Source: CAZDAM01 sp964503595
GTDB taxonomy: Bacteria > Muiribacteriota > UBA6191
Length of the DNA stretch: 12,251 bases
Assembly (NCBI GenBank): GCA_964503595.1
Contig: CAZDAM010000097.1
Coordinates: forward strand, 1-12,251
Direction of reading: 5' to 3'
In this document: positions 1-7,222 of the stretch, one piece after another
Position numbering within the stretch: position 1 is the stretch's first letter
Layout: the number at the start of each line of letters is the position of its first letter
Program-made: the position numbers and the translations under genes
The notes under the pieces: model-generated
What the model saw: only the letters and a program-made list of their open reading frames with translations
Told to the model about the DNA's origin: nothing
Database searches by the model: none

Positions 1-42
1 GGTGGGGACTCTGTGAAGGTTTTGAGGTGAAGTCTGACAACA

Positions 43-127
43 GAGCCGTGTGAGGAAAACCTCATGCACGGAATCGATGGGGGCGTCTGGATAAGCTGAA
101 ACGGTGAAGCCTGCTGCCTAACCCTAC
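43..127 (+). ncRNA. Group II intron 3' end (domain V and probable domain VI)
   Basis: Bases 43-75 fold as a group II intron domain V. The lower helix pairs CCGTG (46-50) with CACGG (67-71). A two-base bulge TG (65-66) lies on the 3' side, and the upper helix is TGAGG (51-55) with CCTCA (60-64). The AGC catalytic triad is at 44-46. Downstream, TGGGG (78-82) can pair with CCCTA (122-126), leaving A120/A121 unpaired about 7 bases before the end at C127, as expected for a domain VI branch point. Two oddities: the tetraloop is AAAA rather than GNRA, and the distal strand reads GGAA where GGTT is usual, so the bases of the AGC triad are poorly paired. The copy may be decayed. The rest of the intron, including any reverse transcriptase ORF, would lie upstream of the window. 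The 3' boundary is approximate. Confidence 0.6.
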
Positions 128-204
128 ACATATACATCTGGGACCAGACCTGCTTTGAATTTTTGTGATGTGCGAGAGAAGTAAGAGAAGCAGCTTGTCT
201 TGAT

Positions 205-255
205 GTTCTCAGGGGAGGCCCCAGCAGAAGAGGCGTCCATTTGAAAATTGAGAAC
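205..255. repeat. 7-bp inverted repeat enclosing a GC-rich core
   Basis: GTTCTCA (205-211) is repeated inverted as TGAGAAC (249-255), and GGGGAGGCCCC (212-222) lies just inside the left arm. It sits downstream of the stop codon of the minus-strand membrane protein gene that ends at 267. It could therefore act as a transcript end structure for that gene, but there is no T-run typical of an intrinsic terminator. I see nothing else in 128-266 and no clear 3' exon gene for the intron. Confidence 0.2.
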
Positions 256-266
256 TTCCCGGTTGT

Positions 267-764
267 CTATCTGTTGGATTCCAGTTGGGTCTTGTCGCAT
301 CCGGCTGAAGCGCGGTAGAAATACCTGAACGTGAAAAGATATACGGCGAGGTCGGCAATATTGAAGAGGGAAGTCAGAAAAGATGTACCCTCGATTTGCT
401 CCGCAGTGGGAACGACCACGACTTCTCCTTCTGTCATGCGAAACCAGGTGTAACTCGGAAGCTCAGTGAATCCATGAACCCATTGTTCCCATCCAATGAT
501 GTAAAGAAGGGAAACATAGAAACGGGCAAGAAAAAAGAGAAGGCTGGTGATAAGAACGCAGATAGTGAGGGACCTTTTTGAGTAGGGTGGCTTGCTACCA
601 AGAAAACAGGCGATCAAAAGACCGGGAAGCAGGCTCACCAGGGCAGGGGTAAGAATGTAGAAGTAAGACCCTTTTTCGTAAAGGGAGTGGCTTAAAAAGC
701 CCGCAGCAGATGCGCCCAGCAAGGCAGTCAGCAGACAGGTGAACAGCAGAGCCGTATGTTTCAT
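267..764 (-). CDS. Small polytopic membrane protein of unknown function
   Basis: This encodes 165 residues starting at ATG (764-762) and ending at TAG (269-267). I do not recognise the family. The protein is very hydrophobic, with four likely membrane segments: about residues 4-24 (an N-terminal helix that could also act as a signal anchor), 33-55, 65-90 (ending YIIGW) and 128-148. A short acidic stretch with EGEVVVVP lies between helices 3 and 4. A polar tail, SAGCDKTQ, follows the last helix. Only a poor Shine-Dalgarno candidate (AGGAT, about 11 bases upstream) is visible. Weak promoter-like hexamers (TTGCAT, 16 bp, TAAGAT on the minus strand near 794-821) lie upstream. The gene stands alone, divergent from the phosphatase operon, and its neighbours give no hint of function. 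The consistent hydrophobic pattern makes it more likely real than spurious. Confidence 0.6.
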   Translation of the reverse strand: MKHTALLFTCLLTALLGASAAGFLSHSLYEKGSYFYILTPALVSLLPGLLIACFLGSKPPYSKRSLTICVLITSLLFFLARFYVSLLYIIGWEQWVHGFTELPSYTWFRMTEGEVVVVPTAEQIEGTSFLTSLFNIADLAVYLFTFRYFYRASAGCDKTQLESNR

Positions 765-1085
765 GAAAAGAAGAATCCTGACAGGTTTCCTTTATCTTAC
801 GAAAATGGCCTCTTTATGCAATCCAGAATCTGAATTTTCACATGAATAAACCAGAAGAAGACCTCGAAGCCTGCTACCGGATGGGGGGGGGCATCCTGAA
901 TCGCAGGAAAGCCATTCAGCCGCTAGCAGTACTGGACGAAAATGCTTCAGTATACGGGAGTGCAGAAGTTTCGTGATTATGGCTACGGGGCCATGGGTTG
1001 AGCTGAACAAATAGCGGTAGAGGCTTTTTCGCGAAGATTGACCTGAGCATTTTGGATCCTGCAGCAGTTGCATTAGAATGCTTGT
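765..1085. other. Intergenic stretch without a convincing gene
   Basis: These 321 bp separate the divergent membrane-protein and phosphatase genes and presumably hold both promoters. They contain a nine-G homopolymer (883-891) and a short palindrome TTCGCGAA near 1029-1036. Possible short reading frames exist on both strands, but none has a usable ribosome binding site or a recognisable product. Confidence 0.4.
1052..1079 (+). promoter_or_regulatory. Possible promoter of the phosphatase operon
   Basis: TTGGAT (1052-1057), a 16-bp spacer and TAGAAT (1074-1079) resemble a sigma-70 promoter with a good -10 and a poor -35. The -10 ends six bases before the GTG proposed as the start of the first phosphatase gene. 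Transcription would then begin at or next to the start codon. This fits the lack of a Shine-Dalgarno sequence but is not proven. Confidence 0.25.
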
Positions 1086-3847
1086 GTGTTTCTGCTTTCC
1101 AAAACCAGTTTGCGTAGAGCATTTCAGTTCGTTTTTCTGATCACGGTTGGGATTCCTGTCCTTTTTATGACCCGGATGGGCTGGGACAATTTTCAACAGA
1201 AAGAAGAGCTTGGCCAGCGCCAGATTCTGGATCGCCAGCGCCTCCTGGCAGAAGGTTGGCTGGCGGGGTTTCAGGAGTTTCGCTCTCGGCTAAGAGGAAT
1301 TGCTTCAGAGTTTCAGAAGGCCGGAGGTCGAGGTTTTCGGGGGAACCGGGATCCGGAATTATGGATNNNNNNNNNNNNNNNNNNNNNNNNNNNNNNNNNN
1401 NNNNNNNNNNNNNNNNNNNNNNNNNNNNNNNNNNNNNNNNNNNNNNNNNNNNNNNNNNNNNNNNNNGAGCTCATGCTGAGTTGCCGGATGGACGGGACAG
1501 GGGAGATTTGTTACGGGCAGCGGATATGGAAGACTGGTTCTATCGTCTGAGACTTGCTCCGGTGATTCTTCCCAGAACCCAAGTTGGCCAGCTTTTATGG
1601 GATGAGGTGGTCTGGGTGATCCGCAACATCTTCCGCGGTCTGGTGTTTCCGGAAGAACTAATTGAAGTTGAGTTAAGGGAGTTTAATGTTTTGCTGGGAA
1701 TGGACTTGCTGGAAGCTCGCAACAAATGGTTCCCCCTGAAGCTTTTTTCCCGGGAACTTGAATTTTACTGGCAGACGGTGCCGCAGAACTGGAGCCAGAA
1801 GGACTGGTATGAAGATAAGGGAGGGGCCCCAGAAGGTTTATTTGTAGCCCTTCTGGAGACGGCGGAGGTGATTCAGCATTATCTTGATTTTTTTGTGGCA
1901 GGAGATTCTCCGCCAGGTTTTGCAGATATCTTTGTCAGTCAGCCTTCGATTCAGAAAATTCGCGGAACGCCTGAAGAAATGAGCAGTCTGCTGTCATCCA
2001 AAGGGTTTCATCCTCATACCTATTTTTCTGAAATTCAGAAAATGCAAAATATTGAAATGCAGCTTCTGCAAACCCAGGATGGCCGGGCTGCCACGGTGAA
2101 ACTGAGGGTGCATCGTGATGGAAGTCGTAAGATGGAAATGTTGCCAGCAGACTTTTCAGATTTTCATCTTGAAGAGGTTTTAAGAGTTTTAAATGAGAAA
2201 AACGGTCATTACTCGCTGAATCCGGAAGAGTTGAAGAAAAAATATTCCATCCGGGATCAAGAAGGGATGGGACTGCTTCTTTCCGTGGTTGGAAAAACAC
2301 AGAGACCTTTGCAGTTCCGTTACCGTACAGACAGTGGGGAGGGTTTTTTAGGCACGCTTTATCCAGCTTTGGAACTGGGGAAGAGCGTTCTTTTCCTAAG
2401 CCAGTCAAATGAGCCTTTACAAAAGGATTTAGAGCGTTATGCAGTCCGTTTGGCAGGCTTGCTGGGTCTGACGCTGATTCTGGCACTGGGGATTGGCCGA
2501 ATTCTGGCGAATAGAACCCTGCGACCTATTCTGACCCTGACTGCTGCGGTTGAGGGGCTGGGTAAAAGCGATCACAGACAGAGAATTCCAGCTTCTGAAG
2601 GCAGTCGTGAAACTGCGGAACTTTCTCATAGTTTTTCTCTCATGGCCTTAAACATTGAAAACAGGCTTTGGCAGATGGAAACCATCCGGGGGTTGCACTC
2701 CAGAATGAATCAGAGAAGGCCAAGAAAGGAGCTTCTGGAGTATGTTCTGGTATCACTTTGTGAAAAATTTCAGCTGAAGTTTGCAGCTCTGGGCTTTTTC
2801 CATGGTCCGATTCTGGATCATTCTTCAGACTGGCTGATTCTTGGGGCGGAAAAAAAAGAAGTCTTTGGAGGTGTCTCCCTTGAGCAGATCCGGGGAATTC
2901 CTCCCATGAAGGCCCATGAGATTGTCGGAGAAGACGGAGAATCCAGATTTCTTTTCAGAACCGTTCAGCAGGCTCCGGAAGGAATTTCAGGGGAGTTTCA
3001 GGGGGTTTTGCTCCTACATTCGTCTCCGGGGCTTCCGCTGAATCTTCTGCCGGATTTGATGGGCCAGCTCAAACTTGGAGTGATCAAATCAGTTCTGGAT
3101 GAGATCCGGGAGGATATCGAAAAAGGTTCAGCGGTTCAGGCTGGTCTTATGCCATCAGCGGATGCCTGGATTCCTGAAAAAATTGAGATTTCATGCCGGT
3201 TTGTGGCAGCCCGGGGACTTGCCGGGGACTATTTTGACTATTTCTATATCCCGGAGCGAAATGAATTTGTTCTGAGTATTGCCGATGTTGCGGGCAAAGG
3301 TATTGGCCCCAGTCTGTTTGGAGCAACTTCAAGGGCAGCTTTGAGGGTTTTGGCCCAAAGAGCAGAGCCAGTGGGTGAGCAGCTGAAAGCCCTGAACTCC
3401 CATCTCTGCAAAAAAGATGCACAAAATCTTTTTCTGACGATGTTCCACGTTCGGATCCTGCTGGAAGACGGACGTATGGAATACGCTTCTGCAGGTCACA
3501 ATCGAATGCTTTTGCTGCGGAATGGGGAAGCTGAATTCCTGAGTGCGCGCGGACTTCCAGCGGGTATCTTTGATGGAGGGGTTTATGAATCCCACGGATG
3601 CTTGCTTCAGGCTCAGGATTTACTGGTTCTTTATACGGATGGTATTGTCGAGCATGAAAATGCTGCTGGAGAGCTCTATGGGGAAGAGCGCTTCTTACAA
3701 TTGCTGAAACAGCATTTCACACTTGCTGTAGAGGAATTGGCCGATTTAATTCTGGAAGATCTTGAAAAACATCGTGGAGGAGTTCAGCTATCTGATGATG
3801 TCACTCTGATTCTGATGCGCTATTTGCCCCCAGGAGAGTCGGAATGA
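1086..3847 (+). CDS. Membrane HAMP / SpoIIE-type PP2C serine phosphatase (interrupted by assembly gap)
   Basis: This is a predicted inner-membrane sensor phosphatase. The first segment (1086-1366) has TM1 at about 1122-1170. Downstream of the N gap (1367-1466) come an extracytoplasmic region to about 2430, TM2 (about 2440-2510), a HAMP linker (to about 2660), a GAF-like region (about 2690-3110) and a SpoIIE/PP2C domain. The metal-binding motifs of that domain are present: AGDYFD (about 3222), IADVAGKG (about 3280), SAGHN (about 3489), YTDG (about 3634) and SDDVT (about 3790). The usual GGD is AGD here, with the Asp kept. The frame before the gap is offset from the frame after it, so the gene is intact only if the true gap is 2 modulo 3. 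GTG at 1086 is the first usable start after an in-frame stop at 1074 and keeps TM1. The first ATG (1167) would remove it. The gene overlaps the next by ATGA. PP2C phosphatases of this family usually dephosphorylate STAS-domain proteins, and none is encoded nearby. Confidence 0.85.
1367..1466. other. Assembly gap (100 N)
   Basis: Exactly 100 N, the usual placeholder for a scaffold join of unknown size, lies inside the first phosphatase gene. The codon phase is position 2 at base 1366 and also position 2 at base 1467. The real missing length should therefore be 2 modulo 3 if the gene is intact. Confidence 0.98.
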
Positions 3848-6800
3848 AACCCCGTGTGAAGATGCCGGGAAAGCTGTCCCATCAATTGATTTTCTGGTTT
3901 TTGATGGCTTTGCTGGGCCCTTTGCTGGTTCTTCAGTATCTGACTCTTAACTCGTGGAATACCAGACAGGAACTGGCTCGTAAAATTGTGACAGAGACCC
4001 AGAGCAGCTGGGTTCAGAAGCTGGAAGATTTCTACCACCGGCGATTTTTACCCGTCTATCAGGAAGCCTTGCGGAAAAGCCTGGGAAGTTTTCCTGAAGA
4101 TCTGGCCCGAAAAGATGTGGATGAAGCCACCCGCCTTTATCATCAGATGATATTTGGGCAAATGGGATTTGAGTCTGTGGGGCTTGAGAATGAGCCGTTA
4201 ATGCCCATTCGGGTGCAATTTAACAGTCTGAATCCTACAGGGGAATCCTGGAAAATCTATGACTGGTTCATTGCCAATATCGAGGGATTGAGTCATTCAC
4301 GGGGAGACCGCCTGCTGAGCGAAGCTCTCAACGATTTTCGCTGCGTCAGAAAATGGCAGGAACCAGTCGTTAAGAAAGATGTCCTGAAGCTTTGGGAAAA
4401 TTGCGGTCATGTATGGGCAGATTCCCTTCAGGGGGCTTTTCGGGAAAGAGGCTCTGATCTAATCCTGACAGAGATCCTTAAGACTCGGGAAATCTGGCTG
4501 AAAGCGGTTTTGAAGTATCGAAGAGGTAGCCCTCCGCAAGAGAGAGAAGTTCTGGAAGAACTTCTTCTGAAGCAGTGGCCCTTCTGGCTTGAGGATGAGG
4601 TTCGGGATGAGTTCAGACGGGATCTGAATGGGGAAACCCCCGAATCGACAGTGTGGTTGCGCTGGCTGGACAGACTGGATCCTTTCCGGATCAATTTTCA
4701 TTCGATTGCCCGTTACAAGGGGAAGCTTTCGATTCAGGATCCCGGGGTTCATCTGGATGTCTGGGATGTGCGTTCCGGAGGCTGGCGATTTGCCGGGAAG
4801 AAATACCGGCAACTTGAGGATATCGATGGCTGGGCGATTTTTGGCAACCTCTTTTTGAGGGTTCGGGAAGCCATGGTTCTGGGTGAAATGGCTCTGAAAG
4901 AAGAAGATCTGGCGGTTCTGGCCTATATGGGACTGAATCTTGATATCGAGAATCGCCAGTTTACTCCGGCGGAAACCAATCAGGGGGTATTTTCCACCAT
5001 CAATGAGTACTTTCCTCTGGATTATGATCCCTGGAGTTTTTTCAGTGGCATAGGCTTTCAACCGGAAGGGATTTTTCTTTGTACGATTGATCAGTCCCAG
5101 ATGAAAAAGCTTTTTATCGATGCTGTTCTTCTGGCCCAGAAATTGGGTAGGGAAGGCCCGGGACAAGATTTGCTCCATCAGAGGTTTGAGGCAGGCGGTC
5201 ATCAGATGAACTTTTCCGGAGCCCGGCCTGAAATTCTTGAACTGTGGCGGGAGCTTCTGGATTTTGCCAGCGGAAAGGAAGCAGAAAGAAAACTGGCTCA
5301 GGAGGAGTTTTCCAGTTTCAGCATGGGCAGAAAGTCATTGGGGTATGCCTTGGGGGTTCTCCGGGATAATCCCTGGCTTCTTCCCCGCTCTCTTGAGTGG
5401 CAAAGGCAGTTCTGGGTCAGTTCCGAACCAGTTGTGGATCGCAGGGGAAACCGGGGAACTCTCAGTCAGGCATCTTTGGTGAAACAAAGAATTGATTCCG
5501 GTCATCAGGAAGAAATCGGGCGGCGTCTGACCAGTATGTTGAAACAGGGCAGCTTCGGTTTTCTGGAATACCGCTATGAATATCAGGGGCGGGCCTGGCT
5601 GGTCATGGCGATTCGGAGTCAGGTGTTTTCCAATCAGGTCCTGTTTCTGCAGCTTTCTGAGGCTGTTGCCTTGCAGGAGCAGCAAACCATCCGTTTCATT
5701 CTGAGTGCTCTTCTGATCCTGACTCTTCTGGTCTGTCTTTTTCTGGGGAGGGCCCTGATCCAGAGGATTGTGATACCGGTGGGTACCCTGAGGGAAAGAG
5801 TGCTTCATTACCAGCCAGGGCAGATGGTCAAATCTGTCCCACTGGGAGTGAGAGATGAAGTTTTTGCCATGTCCAGGGGATTTGAGGACATGGCTAGGAG
5901 GATTCGCCGTCGCCTTGAAGAGACGGGTGCAATTCAGGCCCTGAATGAAAAAATGCTTCAGGGACAGAGTCTGTTCCAGCTGATGGAAGAGGGGACAGCA
6001 AGTCTAAGAAGTGCTTTGGATGCCGATTTTGCTTACCTGATCTTCTTTGAGGAAACCTCCCGGGAAAAAGCGATGGAAGAAACCATGAGCCTGCGCCCGG
6101 GGATTTCCGTAAAAGAGCTGGCGTCAGATCTGAGTCGCCTGGTTCGCTCGGAGAAACTTGAAGCAGGAATTCTTCGGGAATGTATTCTTGGGGAATACAA
6201 AACGCAGTATTCCTGCTATCTCTGTCCCGTCAGTTTCAGTGAAGGAGGATTCAGAATTCAGGGAGTCCTGGTTCTGGGAAATTCACAAAGCGACGTGATG
6301 GCTCAGGAAGAGCAGGCTTTCCTGAAAAGTTATCTGATTCAGCTGATTACAGTTGTCACCAAAGCCTGGCTGGATCGGCTCCGTGTGGACAATTTGCAGG
6401 GACGTGAGGTTCAGCTTAGCCTGCTTCCCGGAAGCACTCCCCAAATGCAGGGGATGGAGCTGGCATCCTTCTTTGAGGCAGCAAAGTTCCTGGGAGGAGA
6501 TTTTTATGATTTTCTGGAGTTTCCGGGCTCCCAAAAGATCGGTCTGGTCATTTCCGATGTGTCGGGAAAGGGTATTGGACCGGCATTGTTTGGTGCCAGC
6601 TGTAAATCTTCTCTTCAGGTTCTGAAGGACGAGGAACAGGAACCCGGAGCATTGCTGGCCAGACTAAATGACTTTTTATGTGAGGAGAAGGACCATTCCC
6701 TGTTTGCCACAATCTTTCTGGTTATTCTGGATCTTCAATCCGGAGTTTTGAAGTTTGCTTCCGCCGGGCATAACAGGATGTTCTGCTATCGGAGCAGGGA

Positions 6801-7116
6801 AAAAAGGCTTGAGGAACTGAACGGAAAGGGGCTTCCAGTGGGAATGTTCTCTCCAGGAAAGTATTCCACGGAGACGCTTGAACTTGAAAAAGGCGACTGG
6901 CTGTTTTTGTATACGGACGGGATCAATGAGCTTGAGAACCGTGATCTTGAGCTTTATGGCATGGAGAGACTCACAACTTTTCTTGAAAAGGAGCTGCCGG
7001 TTTCGACACCAGAGGAGGTTTTGAATCTGCTTTCTCAGGAGCTTGGGCGCTTTCAGGAAGGCGTTGCGGCATCCGATGACATGACCTGCATTGCCTTGAA
7101 ATATACTGGTGCCTGA
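3844..7116 (+). CDS. Membrane HAMP / SpoIIE-type PP2C serine phosphatase
   Basis: This 1090-residue predicted inner-membrane sensor phosphatase starts at an ATG that overlaps the stop of the gene before it (ATGA), so the two are probably translationally coupled. Residues about 14-34 form TM1. A very large extracytoplasmic region of about 580 residues follows, and I recognise no named sensor fold in it. TM2 is about 615-635, followed by a HAMP linker (to about 700), a GAF-like region (about 705-850) and the SpoIIE/PP2C domain. That domain carries a canonical GGDFYD (about 882), ISDVSGKG (about 902), SAGHN (about 975), YTDG (about 1022) and SDDMT (about 1077), so it should be catalytically competent and metal dependent. 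The likely role is dephosphorylation of a cytoplasmic phosphoserine/threonine regulator in response to an envelope signal. Its catalytic half clearly resembles the preceding gene product, while the distal sensor regions differ in length and sequence. The substrate is unknown. Confidence 0.92.
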   Translation: MKPRVKMPGKLSHQLIFWFLMALLGPLLVLQYLTLNSWNTRQELARKIVTETQSSWVQKLEDFYHRRFLPVYQEALRKSLGSFPEDLARKDVDEATRLYHQMIFGQMGFESVGLENEPLMPIRVQFNSLNPTGESWKIYDWFIANIEGLSHSRGDRLLSEALNDFRCVRKWQEPVVKKDVLKLWENCGHVWADSLQGAFRERGSDLILTEILKTREIWLKAVLKYRRGSPPQEREVLEELLLKQWPFWLEDEVRDEFRRDLNGETPESTVWLRWLDRLDPFRINFHSIARYKGKLSIQDPGVHLDVWDVRSGGWRFAGKKYRQLEDIDGWAIFGNLFLRVREAMVLGEMALKEEDLAVLAYMGLNLDIENRQFTPAETNQGVFSTINEYFPLDYDPWSFFSGIGFQPEGIFLCTIDQSQMKKLFIDAVLLAQKLGREGPGQDLLHQRFEAGGHQMNFSGARPEILELWRELLDFASGKEAERKLAQEEFSSFSMGRKSLGYALGVLRDNPWLLPRSLEWQRQFWVSSEPVVDRRGNRGTLSQASLVKQRIDSGHQEEIGRRLTSMLKQGSFGFLEYRYEYQGRAWLVMAIRSQVFSNQVLFLQLSEAVALQEQQTIRFILSALLILTLLVCLFLGRALIQRIVIPVGTLRERVLHYQPGQMVKSVPLGVRDEVFAMSRGFEDMARRIRRRLEETGAIQALNEKMLQGQSLFQLMEEGTASLRSALDADFAYLIFFEETSREKAMEETMSLRPGISVKELASDLSRLVRSEKLEAGILRECILGEYKTQYSCYLCPVSFSEGGFRIQGVLVLGNSQSDVMAQEEQAFLKSYLIQLITVVTKAWLDRLRVDNLQGREVQLSLLPGSTPQMQGMELASFFEAAKFLGGDFYDFLEFPGSQKIGLVISDVSGKGIGPALFGASCKSSLQVLKDEEQEPGALLARLNDFLCEEKDHSLFATIFLVILDLQSGVLKFASAGHNRMFCYRSREKRLEELNGKGLPVGMFSPGKYSTETLELEKGDWLFLYTDGINELENRDLELYGMERLTTFLEKELPVSTPEEVLNLLSQELGRFQEGVAASDDMTCIALKYTGA

Positions 7117-7118
7117 AC

Positions 7119-7151
7119 AAAAAAGGTGAGCAGAGTTTCTTCTGCTCACCT
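7119..7151 (-). terminator. Intrinsic terminator for the efflux operon
   Basis: Perfect 11-bp arms AGGTGAGCAGA (7124-7134) and TCTGCTCACCT (7141-7151) enclose a six-base loop. Read on the minus strand the hairpin runs straight into six T (complement of 7119-7124). This is a standard Rho-independent terminator for the leftward RND operon. On the plus strand no T-run follows, so it is a weaker stop for the phosphatase operon. Confidence 0.75.
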
Positions 7152-7155
7152 CGGT

Positions 7156-7181
7156 CTGAAAAACGGAGGAGTGTTTTTCAG
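7156..7181. terminator. Second hairpin of the convergent terminator cluster
   Basis: CTGAAAAAC (7156-7164) and GTTTTTCAG (7173-7181) are perfect 9-bp inverted arms around an eight-base loop. The stem is A/T rich, with its T-run inside the arm, so it may contribute in either direction but would be weak alone. Confidence 0.4.
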
Positions 7182-7182
7182 A

Positions 7183-7222
7183 TAAAAACGGATGCTCGTC
7201 GTCCCTCGCTCATCCGTTTTTA
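7183..7222. terminator. Bidirectional terminator overlapping the RND stop codon
   Basis: Arms of 12 bp, TAAAAACGGATG (7183-7194) and CATCCGTTTTTA (7211-7222), are perfectly complementary around a 16-base loop. A GC-containing stem flanked by A-run and T-run lets the hairpin work in both directions, for plus-strand transcripts from the phosphatase genes and for the minus strand. One arm contains the last codons and the TGA stop (7212-7210) of the RND permease gene. Confidence 0.6.

Noticed and set aside
842..976. 44-codon plus-strand reading frame (MNKPEEDLEACYRMGG...) crossing a nine-G run
   Set aside because: No ribosome binding site and no recognisable family. The G-run suggested slippage or phase variation, but removing one G gives an immediate stop and adding one gives a low-quality frame, so no gene is supported.
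792..1196. 134-codon minus-strand reading frame over the phosphatase 5' end
   Set aside because: It overlaps the conserved start and TM1 of the first phosphatase, and its composition is irregular and hydrophilic. It is most likely a shadow frame.
1256..1366. Start of the first phosphatase at the ATG at 1256
   Set aside because: The frame upstream of the gap that carries TM1 and good coding character is a different one (from GTG 1086). The 1256 start is an artefact of the arbitrary 100-N gap length.
4459..5202. 247-codon minus-strand reading frame inside the second phosphatase gene
   Set aside because: It lies wholly antisense to a continuous 1090-codon gene, and its sequence has no domain or membrane pattern. 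It is a shadow frame.
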